Shown: positions 1 to 7,883 of the stretch, in pieces
Numbering within the stretch: position 1 is the stretch's first letter
How the letters are laid out: every line of letters begins with the position of its first letter
Assembly (NCBI RefSeq): GCF_002157685.2
Contig: NZ_AP026738.1
Span: 1,178,001-1,242,000, forward strand
DNA from: Comamonas thiooxydans
GTDB lineage: Bacteria > Pseudomonadota > Gammaproteobacteria > Burkholderiales > Burkholderiaceae_C
Reading direction: 5' to 3'
DNA length: 64,000 nt
Notes under the pieces: generated by a model
The model's database searches: none
What the model was told of the DNA's origin: nothing
What the model saw: only the letters and a program-made list of their open reading frames with translations
Position numbers and translations under genes: made by a program

Positions 1-198
1 AAGGCTCACTACCTGTGCCTGAACATCGAAGCCGACCAGGCTGTGATGGCTGAACTGGAACACGCCTTCAAGTTCAATGATGCCGTGCTGCGTCACCTGA
101 CTGTGCAGAAGAAGAAGGCTGATACAGCTGCTTCCGCCATGATGAAGAGCGTTGAGCGCGAAGAAGCCCGCAAGGCCAACCAGGCTGAGCACGCTTAA
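1..198 (+). CDS. rpsF: 30S ribosomal protein S6, C-terminal part (5' truncated by window)
   Basis: The window opens inside this reading frame; the last 65 residues and the TAA stop are present. S6 binds the central domain of 16S rRNA in the small subunit together with S18. The visible part has the S6 C-terminal region ([24 protein letters not shown]) followed by a charged Ala/Lys/Glu tail. Identity is supported by the order that follows, with priB, rpsR and rplI, which is the classical S6 operon. The start lies upstream of the window, so nothing can be said about its promoter or any S6/S18 autoregulatory leader. Confidence 0.93.
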   Translation, partial: KAHYLCLNIEADQAVMAELEHAFKFNDAVLRHLTVQKKKADTAASAMMKSVEREEARKANQAEHA

Positions 199-218
199 TA
201 GCATCAGACACTGAAGGA

Positions 219-509
219 GTGGAAAACCGCGTTGTATTGACGGGCCTTCTCGCAGAGCAAGCTGCTTTGCGCTACACGCCCGCCGGATTGCCGGCCCTGG
301 ATTTGCGGATTGAACACAGTTCGCAGCAACAAGAGCTGGGCAATGCGCGCAACGTGAATGCATCTGTCAAGGCTGTTGCCTTTGGCGCCCTGGCTGAAAA
401 GCTGGCCCGCCAAGCACCCGGTAGCCAATGGACCTTTCAAGGTTTTCTGGCCACGCCGCGCAATAGCAAGATGCTGGTTTTACACATTCAGGATATTCAA
501 CAAAATTAA
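219..509 (+). CDS. priB: Primosomal replication protein N (PriB)
   Basis: A 96-residue single OB-fold protein of the SSB family. PriB helps PriA reload DnaB at stalled replication forks. The N-terminus (ENRVVLTGLLAE), the ALRYTPAGLPALDLRIEH segment and the C-terminal WTFQGFLATPRNSKMLVLHIQDIQ match the PriB pattern, and the position between rpsF and rpsR is the family's usual one. The start is GTG. The best Shine-Dalgarno (AAGGAG, 214-219) actually overlaps this codon, so initiation is probably coupled to translation of rpsF, which ends 20 bases earlier; a TTG at 237 is the only other nearby candidate. No in-frame start was found further upstream. Confidence 0.88.
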   Translation: MENRVVLTGLLAEQAALRYTPAGLPALDLRIEHSSQQQELGNARNVNASVKAVAFGALAEKLARQAPGSQWTFQGFLATPRNSKMLVLHIQDIQQN

Positions 510-527
510 TTTTCAAGAGGTCCAGCA

Positions 528-809
528 ATGGCCACGTTCAAGAAATTCAACAAGGACAAGCGTCCTAAGCGCAACACCCAGTCGCTGCTGTTCAAGCGCA
601 AGCGTTTCTGCCGCTTCACAGTCGCCGGCGTCGAAGAAATCGACTACAAGGATGTCGACACCCTGCGTGACTTCATCGCCGAAAACGGCAAGATTGTGCC
701 CGCACGCCTGACCGGCACGCGCGCCATCTACCAGCGTCAGCTGAACACAGCCATCAAGCGCGCTCGCTTCCTGGCTATGCTGCCCTACTCTGACCAGCAC
801 AAGATCTAA
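528..809 (+). CDS. rpsR: 30S ribosomal protein S18
   Basis: A 93-residue basic protein that binds S6 on the 16S rRNA platform. The core [28 protein letters not shown] and the C-terminus [26 protein letters not shown] are diagnostic for S18. An AAGAGG ribosome-binding site sits at about 515-520, before the ATG. It is the third gene of the rpsF-priB-rpsR-rplI operon, and 11 bases separate it from rplI. The length is in the normal range for Burkholderiales S18. Confidence 0.97.
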   Translation: MATFKKFNKDKRPKRNTQSLLFKRKRFCRFTVAGVEEIDYKDVDTLRDFIAENGKIVPARLTGTRAIYQRQLNTAIKRARFLAMLPYSDQHKI

Positions 810-820
810 GGAGCAAGACT

Positions 821-1273
821 ATGCAAATCATTCTGCTCGAAAAGGTTGTGAACCTGGGTAACCTGGGCGATATCGTCAAGGTCAAGGACGGTTACGCTCG
901 TAACTTCCTGATCCCCTCCGGCGCTGCACGTCGTGCAACAGCTGCTGCCAAGGCTGAATTCGAAGCCAAGCGCGCTGAGCTGGAAAAGGCTGCTGCCGAG
1001 AAGCTGGCTGCCGCTCAAGAACTGAGCGAAAAGCTGAATGGCGTCAATGTGAAGATCACTCAGAAGGCTGGCGTTGACGGCCGTCTGTTTGGTTCCATCA
1101 CCAACGCCGACATCGCTGAAGAACTGGTCAAGGCCGGTTTCGCAGTGAACAAGTCGCAAGTGCGCATGCCCAACGGCCCCATCAAGACCGTTGGCGACGC
1201 CACTGTGGTGGTGGCTCTGCACACCGACGTGGCTGCAGAAGTGGCTGTCTCCGTGTACGGCGACCACTCCTAA
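821..1273 (+). CDS. rplI: 50S ribosomal protein L9
   Basis: A 150-residue two-domain L9. The N-terminal domain begins [34 protein letters not shown], the signature of the family. A long charged helix (about residues 41-75, Ala/Lys/Glu-rich) follows, then the C-terminal globular domain with [20 protein letters not shown]9 binds 23S rRNA near the L1 stalk and spans to neighbouring ribosomes. A strong TAAGGAG site, which includes the rpsR stop codon, precedes the ATG. A rho-independent terminator 24 bases after the stop closes the operon before dnaB. Confidence 0.97.
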   Translation: MQIILLEKVVNLGNLGDIVKVKDGYARNFLIPSGAARRATAAAKAEFEAKRAELEKAAAEKLAAAQELSEKLNGVNVKITQKAGVDGRLFGSITNADIAEELVKAGFAVNKSQVRMPNGPIKTVGDATVVVALHTDVAAEVAVSVYGDHS

Positions 1274-1296
1274 TTCAGGCACTGTTCTGAATTGGC

Positions 1297-1323
1297 AAAA
1301 AGCCGCCTTCGGGCGGTTTTTTG
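1297..1323 (+). terminator. Rho-independent terminator of the rpsF-rplI operon
   Basis: GCCGCC, a TTCG tetraloop and GGGCGG form a GC-rich hairpin preceded by A residues and followed by a run of T residues. It lies directly after rplI and upstream of the chosen dnaB start, which argues against the longer in-frame extension of dnaB beginning at 1292. Confidence 0.85.
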
Positions 1324-1423
1324 TTTTCCGGTAATTGTTTGTCTCGCCAGCGTTTTTCTCGTCACCCGCCGTGACGTCGCCACCGCCTCCCGCTACGATG
1401 GAGGACTTGTCTCTAGGAGTCTC

Positions 1424-2857
1424 ATGTCGTCAGTAATGCCCCCGCTTGATCTGCAAGATGATGCATTCGCCCCGGTTCCGCCTGCAGACCAGCAGGTGGC
1501 GCAACTGCGTGTGCCGCCGCACTCCATGGAGTCGGAATCTTCGGTGCTCGGCGGTCTGCTGCTGGACAACAATGCCTGGGAGCGCGTGGGTGACCTGCTC
1601 GGCGACGGCGACTTCTATCGGCACGAGCACAAGCTGATCTACGAAGCCATCGGCAAGCTGATCAATGCCAGCAAGCCGGCCGACGTGATCACGGTCTACG
1701 AGCATCTGCAGGGCATGGGCAAGGCCGAGGAAGTCGGCGGCCTGATGTACCTGAACCAGCTGGCGCAGTATGTGCCCAGTGCCAGCAATATCCGCCGCTA
1801 TGCGGAAATCGTGCGTGAGCGCGCCATCTTGCGCAAGCTGGTCACGGCCAGCGACGACATCGCGACCAATGCCTTCAATCCTCAGGGCAAGACGGTGGAG
1901 CGCATCCTCGACGAAGCCGAGCAGAAGATCATGGCGATCGGCGAGGAGGGCGCGCGCAACAAACAGGGTTTCCAGTCGCTGGACACGCTGGTAGTGGATC
2001 TGCTGGACCGGGTCCAGGAGATGGCTGACAACCCCATGGATGTGACCGGCGTGCCCACGGGCTTTGTCGATCTGGATCGCATGACATCGGGTCTGCAGGC
2101 CGGCGACATGGTGGTGCTGGCGGCGCGTCCCTCGATGGGCAAGACCTCGTTTGCCGTGAATATTGCCGAGCATGTGGCGCTCAACGAGGGTTTGCCGGTT
2201 GCCATCTTCTCCATGGAAATGGGCGCGGCCCAGCTGGCGGTTCGTATCGTCGGCTCCATCGGTCGCGTCAATCAGGGCAATCTGCGTACCGGCAAGCTCA
2301 GCGATGACGAGTGGCCGCGTCTGACCGAGGCCATCGAGCGCTTGCGCACCGTGTCGCTGCATATCGACGAAACGCCGGGCCTGTCCCCGACCGAGCTGCG
2401 TGCCAATGCGCGTCGTCTGGCGCGCCAGTGCGGCAAGCTGGGCCTGATCGTGGTCGACTACCTGCAGCTGATGAGCGGCTCGGGATCTGCCGCCAGTTCC
2501 GACAACCGTGCGACCGAACTGGGTGAAATCTCGCGGGGCTTGAAGATGCTGGCCAAGGAGTTGCAATGCCCGGTGATCGCGCTGTCCCAGCTCAACCGTT
2601 CGGTGGAGCAGCGTACCGACAAGCGCCCCATGATGTCCGACCTGCGCGAATCGGGCGCCATCGAGCAGGATGCGGACATCATCATGTTCATCTACCGCGA
2701 CGACTACTACAACAAAGAGAGCAAGGAGCCCAATATTGCCGAGGTCATCATCGGCAAGCAGCGTAACGGGCCGACGGGGACGGTGAAGCTCTTCTTCCAG
2801 AAGAACCAGACGCGTTTCGAGAACCTGGCGCAGGGCTACGGCACGGACGAATACTAA
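1424..2857 (+). CDS. dnaB: Replicative DNA helicase DnaB
   Basis: A 477-residue hexameric 5'-3' helicase that unwinds the fork ahead of DNA polymerase III. The N-terminal DnaG-interacting helical domain (about residues 30-135, with HSMESESSVLGGLLLDNNAWE) is followed by a linker and a RecA-type C-terminal domain. Walker A is ARPSMGKT at 234-241, Walker B is LIVVDYLQL at 341-349, and the arginine-finger region is KQRNGPTG near 445-452. The ATG at 1424 follows CTAGGAG (1413-1419). The frame stays open to 1292, but that extension starts inside the upstream terminator and has no family resemblance. Placement next to priB and rplI is typical. Confidence 0.96.
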   Translation: MSSVMPPLDLQDDAFAPVPPADQQVAQLRVPPHSMESESSVLGGLLLDNNAWERVGDLLGDGDFYRHEHKLIYEAIGKLINASKPADVITVYEHLQGMGKAEEVGGLMYLNQLAQYVPSASNIRRYAEIVRERAILRKLVTASDDIATNAFNPQGKTVERILDEAEQKIMAIGEEGARNKQGFQSLDTLVVDLLDRVQEMADNPMDVTGVPTGFVDLDRMTSGLQAGDMVVLAARPSMGKTSFAVNIAEHVALNEGLPVAIFSMEMGAAQLAVRIVGSIGRVNQGNLRTGKLSDDEWPRLTEAIERLRTVSLHIDETPGLSPTELRANARRLARQCGKLGLIVVDYLQLMSGSGSAASSDNRATELGEISRGLKMLAKELQCPVIALSQLNRSVEQRTDKRPMMSDLRESGAIEQDADIIMFIYRDDYYNKESKEPNIAEVIIGKQRNGPTGTVKLFFQKNQTRFENLAQGYGTDEY

Positions 2858-2860
2858 AAA

Positions 2861-2950
2861 TCATAGCTGCTAGCGCTTGTTGAGTATGGATTTCATAACT
2901 CTATGAATATGAAAACTATGAATATCAAGTGCTGCCAGCTATCAAATTGA
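2861..2950. repeat. Copy A of degenerate palindromic intergenic repeat
   Basis: The left arm TAGCTGCTAGCGCTTG (2864-2879) and the imperfect right arm CAAGTGCTGCCAGCTA (2926-2941) are inverted copies. The centre is unusually long and contains a 10-base direct repeat, CTATGAATAT, at 2901-2910 and 2916-2925. The element lies between dnaB and its terminator. Six related copies occur elsewhere in this window. Confidence 0.6.
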
Positions 2951-2960
2951 AGGACATAAG

Positions 2961-3000
2961 AAAAGCCCGCAAGGCACGGACCTTGCGGGCTTTGTTTTTT
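2961..3000. terminator. Bidirectional rho-independent terminator between dnaB and the 3015 gene
   Basis: AGCCCGCAAGG and CCTTGCGGGCT form an 11-base-pair stem with a 6-base loop. A T-rich run follows on the plus strand and an A run precedes it, so it can serve dnaB and also the convergent minus-strand gene that ends at 3015. Confidence 0.85.
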
Positions 3001-3014
3001 GAGCAGCTGCGGCG

Positions 3015-3419
3015 CTAGCGGCTGAACAGGTAGACGCCAAGACCGATCACGCACAGCCCCAGCACGCCGCAGGCCCAGGCCAGGCGCTGTGCACCTGTGC
3101 GCAGCGCGCCCACGGTTGCGACGATCTGGGCATTTTGCTGGGCCAGCTTCTCGATGATCTCCAGCGACTGGCGCTGCGACTGCTCGAGCTGGGCGATGCG
3201 CTCCTCCTGTTGCTGGATCAGCAGCAGCGCCTGCTCGCCGGCAGAAGCCGGCGGCGAAATGCGCTGCGCAGCGCTTTGCGCGCTGGCGTCCTGCTCGCGC
3301 GCCTCGGCCTGGGCGTCTTTCTTCTTGAGCATGCCCTGGGCGGCCTTCACCACCTGAGGCGTGGCCTTGATGACCTCGCCCCAGGGTACGAGCTTGAGTG
3401 CCGTGATCCAGCTCGCCAC
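3015..3419 (-). CDS. Small coiled-coil protein with C-terminal membrane anchor
   Basis: A 134-residue protein I do not recognise by name. The N-terminus (SWITALKLVPWGEVIKATPQVVKAAQGMLKKK) is amphipathic. A Gln/Glu-rich coiled coil follows (about residues 60-95, EQALLLIQQQEERIAQLEQSQRQ), and one membrane segment lies at the C-terminus (about 110-131, LAWACGVLGLCVIGLGVYLF). Topology suggests a cytoplasmic coiled coil tethered to the inner membrane. The start is GTG, immediately after the TAA of the upstream PIN-PhoH gene with no gap; a GAGG element six bases before lies inside that gene. Translation is therefore very likely coupled to the PhoH gene and the two products may work together. Function is unknown. 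Confidence 0.75.
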   Translation of the reverse strand: MASWITALKLVPWGEVIKATPQVVKAAQGMLKKKDAQAEAREQDASAQSAAQRISPPASAGEQALLLIQQQEERIAQLEQSQRQSLEIIEKLAQQNAQIVATVGALRTGAQRLAWACGVLGLCVIGLGVYLFSR

Positions 3420-5141
3420 TTACAGCACCTCGCTGGCGAAGTCCGCCAGGCGCGAGCGTTCGCCGCGCGCCAGGGTGATGTGGCCGCTGTGGGGCCAGCC
3501 CTTGAAGCGGTCCACCACATAGGTCAGGCCCGAGCTGCCTTCGGTCAGGTAGGGTGTGTCGATCTGGGCCAGATTGCCCATGCAGATGATCTTGGTGCCG
3601 GGGCCGGCACGGGTGATCAGGGTCTTCATCTGCTTGGGCGTCAGGTTCTGGGCCTCGTCGATGATGACGTATTTGTTCAGGAAGGTGCGACCGCGCATGA
3701 AGTTCATGCTCTTGATCTTGATGCGGCTGCGGATCAGCTCGTTGGTGGCGGCGCGCCCCCACTCGCCGGCATTGCCGCCGTCGCCCTTGGCCAGGAACTC
3801 CAGGTTGTCGTCCAGGGCGCCCATCCAGGGGCCCATTTTTTCCTCTTCGGTGCCGGGCAGGAAGCCGATGTCCTCACCCACGCTCACCGTGGCGCGGGTC
3901 ATGATGATCTCGGTATAGCGGCGCTCGTCCAGCACCTGGGCCAGACCGGCGGCCAGGGCCAGCAGGGTCTTGCCGGTGCCTGCCGTGCCCGTCAGTGTGA
4001 CAAAGTCGACTTCGGGGTTGACCAGCAGGTTCATGGCAAAGTTCTGCTCGCGATTGCGTGTGGACACGCCCCAGACGGCATTCTTGGGATTGCCGAAGTC
4101 GCGCAGCGTCTTGAGCACGGCCGTCTTGTCGCGGATTTCAGTCACGCGCATGTAGAGGCTGGGCTCGCCCGGTGCTTCGTAGTAGACGAACTGGTTGATC
4201 ATCAACTGGTCGACGATGGCGCCGCTGACGCGGTAGTAGGTGATGGCGCCTTCCTGCCAGCTCTCCACATTCTTGCCGGCCTTGGCCCAGAAATCGTGGG
4301 GCAGGGCCAGTGCGCCCGAGTACAGCAGATCGCCGTCTTCCAGTACCTTGTCGTTCTGGTAGTCCTCGGCGGCCAGGCCCAGGGCGCGCGCCTTGACGCG
4401 CATATTGATGTCCTTGGACACCAGCACCACTTCGCGATCCTTGTGCTGCTCGCGCAAGGCTGCGACCACGCCCAGAATCTGGTTGTCGGCCTTGCCCTGT
4501 GGCAGGCTCTCGGGCAGGGATGCATCCAGAGGGTTGGTCTGGAAGTACAGCGTGCCGGTGGCGCTGCGCTGACCCGTGGCGTTCAGCGGCAGGCCTTTTT
4601 CCAGACCATCGGCGGGCTGGGAGGCAACCAGGGAGTCCAGCGTGCGGCTGACCTGGCGGCCGTTGCGTGCCACCTCGGTCATGCCCTTTTTGTGGTTGTC
4701 CAGCTCTTCCAGCACCACCATGGGCAGGAAGATGTCGTGCTCTTCAAAGCGGAACAGGCTGCTGGGGTCGTGCAGCAGCACATTGGTGTCCAGCACGAAC
4801 AGCGTGGTCGGGCCGGTGCGCGTATTGCGGGCGCGGCGGGCAGGCTTGGCAGCTGCGTCGGCGGGTTTTGCAGGTACTGCGGCAGTCGGTGCTGCTGCCG
4901 TCGGCGCTGCGCCAGCCGTTGTGGCGGTCTTGCGCGGCTTGGCGGCGGCGGGCTTGCTGGTGCTGCGGCGCGGCTTGGTGACCGCAGGGGCGGTCTCTGG
5001 AGCCGCATTCAGGGCGGCTCCGTTGGAGGGGTTCAGATCCTCGTCAAGTTCTGCAGTCTGCTTGGCAGTCTTGCGGATGGACGAAAAGGCTTCTGCGGAA
5101 AGCTTTGCGGCGCGGTGGCCGGGTGCGGGAGGCAGGGGCAT
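3420..5141 (-). CDS. PIN-PhoH fusion ATPase (PhoH2-type RNA-processing protein)
   Basis: A 573-residue fusion. Residues 1-110 are low-complexity, rich in Ala, Pro, Lys and Thr. Residues about 112-260 are a PIN nuclease domain (FVLDTNVLLHDPSSL with D118, VVLEELD near 143-148, VSKDINMRVKA near 241-251). Residues about 350-573 are a PhoH P-loop ATPase with Walker A GTAGTGKT (385-392) and Walker B YVIIDEAQ (491-498). PIN-PhoH proteins of this family (PhoH2 of mycobacteria) are known as RNA helicase/RNases; some are annotated YlaK-like. The frame extends to 5252, but the ATG at 5141 is preferred because the extension crosses a terminator hairpin. It forms a coupled pair with the membrane coiled-coil gene that follows without spacing. 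Confidence 0.87.
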   Translation of the reverse strand: MPLPPAPGHRAAKLSAEAFSSIRKTAKQTAELDEDLNPSNGAALNAAPETAPAVTKPRRSTSKPAAAKPRKTATTAGAAPTAAAPTAAVPAKPADAAAKPARRARNTRTGPTTLFVLDTNVLLHDPSSLFRFEEHDIFLPMVVLEELDNHKKGMTEVARNGRQVSRTLDSLVASQPADGLEKGLPLNATGQRSATGTLYFQTNPLDASLPESLPQGKADNQILGVVAALREQHKDREVVLVSKDINMRVKARALGLAAEDYQNDKVLEDGDLLYSGALALPHDFWAKAGKNVESWQEGAITYYRVSGAIVDQLMINQFVYYEAPGEPSLYMRVTEIRDKTAVLKTLRDFGNPKNAVWGVSTRNREQNFAMNLLVNPEVDFVTLTGTAGTGKTLLALAAGLAQVLDERRYTEIIMTRATVSVGEDIGFLPGTEEEKMGPWMGALDDNLEFLAKGDGGNAGEWGRAATNELIRSRIKIKSMNFMRGRTFLNKYVIIDEAQNLTPKQMKTLITRAGPGTKIICMGNLAQIDTPYLTEGSSGLTYVVDRFKGWPHSGHITLARGERSRLADFASEVL

Positions 5142-5170
5142 AGTGGACGAACCGTTCTCAACAAGATTCA

Positions 5171-5207
5171 AAAAGCACAAAGCCGCCTGGAAACCGAGGC
5201 GGCTTTG
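5171..5207 (-). terminator. Terminator downstream of the peroxiredoxin gene
   Basis: Read on the minus strand, AAAGCCGCCTCGG and CCAGGCGGCTTT pair and a T-rich tail (GTGCTTTTT) follows. It sits between the peroxiredoxin gene stop (5363) and the PhoH start (5141), so it should end the former transcript or attenuate read-through into the latter. Confidence 0.65.
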
Positions 5208-5362
5208 GTGGGGTGAACAGAGAATACTGCGTAGCACTGAGGCATGCCCCATTATGCATAGGCCGCGAGGGCCTGAGGCGGTATTTCCTGTTTTGCCTTG
5301 TTTAAAGACTTTGAAATACTTTGCGTGTAGATAATTGCAAGGTTTTCAGTCCGGGGCGGGGT

Positions 5363-5851
5363 TCAGGCCACCTTCTTGTCTTGAGTCTTCAGGCTTTTGA
5401 CGGCCTTGAGAACTTCGTCCACATGGCCGGGGACCTTCAGGCCGCGCCATTCCTGCATCAGGATGCCGTCGGCACCGATCAGGAAAGTGGAGCGCTCGAT
5501 GCCCTTGACCTTCTTGCCGTACATGATCTTGTTCTTGACCACGCCAAACATGTGGCACATCTTTTCTTCGGTGTCAGCGATCAGCTCGAACGGCAGTTCC
5601 AGCTTTTCCTTGAAGTCGTTGTGCGAGTTCATGTTGTCGCGCGACACACCGAACACGGTGGCGCCAGCCTTCACGAAATCCTTGTACTTATCGCGGAATT
5701 GCATTGCTTCCGTGGTACAACCCGGCGTGTTGTCCTTGGGGTAGAAATACAGGATCAGAATCTGGCCGTTGTGCGAGGTGTTGGACACCTTGACGCCGCC
5801 GGTGGCATTGGCTTCAAATTCTGGGAGTGGTTTGTTGACAACGATCGCCAT
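5363..5851 (-). CDS. Peroxiredoxin, BCP/PrxQ type
   Basis: A 162-residue thioredoxin-fold thiol peroxidase that reduces hydrogen peroxide and organic hydroperoxides. The motif YFYPKDNTPGCTTEAMQFRD gives the peroxidatic cysteine C45 with its conserved Pro and Thr. Many PrxQ/BCP proteins carry a resolving cysteine five residues later; here that position is Met50. The only other Cys is near residue 98 (EEKMCHMFGV). The protein is therefore either a 1-Cys enzyme or uses an unusual resolving partner. It is a single gene: a terminator follows it and the next minus-strand gene begins 220 bases further on. Confidence 0.9.
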   Translation of the reverse strand: MAIVVNKPLPEFEANATGGVKVSNTSHNGQILILYFYPKDNTPGCTTEAMQFRDKYKDFVKAGATVFGVSRDNMNSHNDFKEKLELPFELIADTEEKMCHMFGVVKNKIMYGKKVKGIERSTFLIGADGILMQEWRGLKVPGHVDEVLKAVKSLKTQDKKVA

Positions 5852-5990
5852 GCGCTTGTATCTCTCGGGTGTGTTCGTTGAAATGCCGAGGGCGTCGGTG
5901 GTATTTTTGTTTTTATCAATCGATCGCCCCCAACCGCAACCTGCGATTTTACCCTGAAATACGTATTTCTCTCAATGTAAGCTCGGAAGG

Positions 5991-6359
5991 CTATGCGAGC
6001 AGCAGGGCTGCGACCACGTTGCGGCCTTCGCTGGCCAGAACGTTATAGGTACGGCAGGCCGAGGCGGTGTCCATGCTCTCCAGGCCAATCCGTTTGGCGA
6101 TCAGCGGCTTGAGCCAGGCCACGGGTGGAAAGCGGTTCTTGCTGCCGCTGCCAAAGAGGACGACTTCCGCATCCAGCTTGGCGAGTTCCTCGAAATGCTC
6201 GGCCGTCAGGTCTTCGAAACGGGCGCAGTTCCACTCGGTCAGCAGGCCGCGGGCACCTACCAGCAGACTGGTTTCATGGTTTTGCTTGTCAACCGCGATC
6301 CAGCCCGGGCCATAGCCGGTGATGGTTTGCGCATCGGATTTGTCTGCCTGAAATTTCAT
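5991..6359 (-). CDS. Mth938-like (DUF498/Xcc1710-like) domain protein
   Basis: A 122-residue protein with the Mth938 fold pattern: a GYGPGWIAVD strand region near the start, LLTEWNCARFEDLTAEHFEELAKLDAEVVLFGSGSKNRFPP in the middle and MDTASACRTYNVLASEGRNVVAALLL at the end. The family includes the human complex I assembly factor NDUFAF3; the bacterial members have no settled function. The ATG at 6359 is chosen because the 25-residue extension to 6434 is not family-like and would run into the divergent promoter region. It is transcribed divergently from alaA, with 166 bases between. Confidence 0.82.
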   Translation of the reverse strand: MKFQADKSDAQTITGYGPGWIAVDKQNHETSLLVGARGLLTEWNCARFEDLTAEHFEELAKLDAEVVLFGSGSKNRFPPVAWLKPLIAKRIGLESMDTASACRTYNVLASEGRNVVAALLLA

Positions 6360-6433
6360 GATGGAGAGTGTGCGCAATCGGCGCGCTGGACGGGGGCGAT
6401 GGCTGCTGTCTCCATACAGAGAGGGTGGGGACA

Positions 6434-6462
6434 TTGCTGCAGCGCGGAACTGTGCTTAAATT
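6434..6462 (+). promoter_or_regulatory. Candidate sigma-70 promoter for alaA
   Basis: TTGCTG (6434-6439) and TAAATT (6457-6462) are separated by 17 bases, upstream of alaA in the divergent intergenic region. This is a pattern match by eye only. Confidence 0.4.
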
Positions 6463-6525
6463 ATAGGTTTCACCATGGCACTTAATGCGCCCTGGCGTGC
6501 CTGAAATCCTTTTGCATTGATTCGC

Positions 6526-7815
6526 ATGAAAACCGTTCAAAAATCCGCCAAATTAGCAAACGTCTGTTACGACATCCGCGGGCCGATCATGGACGCGGCG
6601 AAGAAGATGGAGGACGACGGCCAGAAGATCATCAAGCTCAATATCGGCAATCTGGCCGTGTTCGGCTTCGATGCTCCCGAGGAAGTGCAGCAGGACATGA
6701 TCCGCAACCTGCCCAACTCGGCAGGCTACTCCGACAGCAAGGGCATCTTCGCGGCGCGCAAGGCCGTGATGCACGAAACCCAGCGCCAGGGCATCAAGGG
6801 TGTGACGCTGGACGATATCTACCTGGGCAACGGCGCTTCGGAGCTGATCAGCCTGGCCACCAATGCGCTGCTGGACAACGGCGACGAGATGTTGCTGCCT
6901 GCGCCCGACTATCCGCTGTGGACGGCTGCCACCAGTCTGTCCGGCGGCACGCCCGTGCATTACATGTGTGACGAGTCCAATGGCTGGATGCCCAATATGG
7001 ACGACATCCGCGCCAAGATCACGCCGCGCACCAAGGGCATCGTCGTCATCAACCCCAACAACCCCACGGGTGCGCTGTACTCCAAGGAGTTGTTGCTGCA
7101 GATCGTGGAGCTGGCACGCGAGCATGGCCTGGTCATCTTCGCGGACGAGGTCTACGACAAGGTGCTGTACGAGGATGCCAAGCACACGCCGCTGGGCAGC
7201 CTGTCCATCGATGTGCTGACCATCACCTTCAACTCCCTCTCCAAGGCCTACCGCTCCTGCGGCTACCGTGCCGGATGGATGGTGATCTCGGGCGACAAAA
7301 AGCCCGCCAAGGACTACATCGAGGGCCTGAACATGCTCTCCAACATGCGCCTGTGCGCCAATGTGCCCGGCCAATGGGCGGTGCAGACGGCACTGGGCGG
7401 TCATCAGAGCATCGATGCCCTGGTGCAGGAGGGCGGTCGCCTGCGCGTGCAGCGCGATCTGGCCTGGGAGCTGATCAACGCCATTCCCGGCGTGAGCTGC
7501 GTCAAGCCTCAGGGCGCGCTGTACATGTTCCCGCGCCTCGATCCCGCCGTCTACCCCATCCAGGACGACCAGGAATTCTTCCTCGAAGTGCTGCAGGAAA
7601 CCAAGGTCATGCTGGTGCAGGGCACGGGTTTCAACTGGCCCGAGCCTGATCACTTCCGCATCGTGTTCCTGCCCCATGAGGCAGATCTGCGCGAGGCCAT
7701 CAACCGCTTGGCAGCCTTCCTTGAGAAGTACCGCAAGCGTCATGGCACGGACAAGCCCAAGGCAGTGCCGGCAGAAAAGGCACTCAAGCCTGCCAAGGCT
7801 GAGAAAGCCGCGTAA
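6526..7815 (+). CDS. alaA: Pyridoxal-phosphate aminotransferase, AlaA type (alanine transaminase)
   Basis: A 429-residue class I/II aminotransferase that closely follows E. coli AlaA, which makes alanine from pyruvate and glutamate. Shared landmarks are KLANVCYDIRGP at the start, LLPAPDYPLWTAA, INPNNPTGA (176-184), the cofactor lysine K240 in FNSLSKAYRS, and SNMRLCANVPGQWAVQTALGG. An Ala/Lys/Pro-rich tail of about 25 residues after YRKRHG is additional. The ATG at 6526 gives the AlaA-like N-terminus; a TTG nine bases upstream is possible but less likely. In related bacteria an alaA-like gene commonly precedes hom and thrC, as here. Confidence 0.93.
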   Translation: MKTVQKSAKLANVCYDIRGPIMDAAKKMEDDGQKIIKLNIGNLAVFGFDAPEEVQQDMIRNLPNSAGYSDSKGIFAARKAVMHETQRQGIKGVTLDDIYLGNGASELISLATNALLDNGDEMLLPAPDYPLWTAATSLSGGTPVHYMCDESNGWMPNMDDIRAKITPRTKGIVVINPNNPTGALYSKELLLQIVELAREHGLVIFADEVYDKVLYEDAKHTPLGSLSIDVLTITFNSLSKAYRSCGYRAGWMVISGDKKPAKDYIEGLNMLSNMRLCANVPGQWAVQTALGGHQSIDALVQEGGRLRVQRDLAWELINAIPGVSCVKPQGALYMFPRLDPAVYPIQDDQEFFLEVLQETKVMLVQGTGFNWPEPDHFRIVFLPHEADLREAINRLAAFLEKYRKRHGTDKPKAVPAEKALKPAKAEKAA

Positions 7816-7824
7816 CACATCTTT

Positions 7825-7870
7825 TTGATAGCTGATGGCGCTTGATTTTCAAGCGCTTCAGCGCTTTTTT
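7825..7870. repeat. Copy B of intergenic repeat, hairpin upstream of hom
   Basis: TAGCTGATGGCGCTTG followed by CAAGCGC gives the stem GCGCTTG-atttt-CAAGCGC, then CTTCAGCGC and a T run. It may double as a terminator for alaA. It ends 13 bases before the hom start. Confidence 0.6.
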
Positions 7871-7883
7871 GACCTTAGAACTT

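Noticed and set aside
1292..1423. N-terminal extension of DnaB
   Set aside because: Begins within the rplI terminator, is not DnaB-like, and a proper ribosome-binding site precedes 1424.
3135..5216. 693-codon plus-strand frame opposite the PIN-PhoH gene
   Set aside because: Antisense shadow; the minus strand encodes clear PIN and PhoH motifs.
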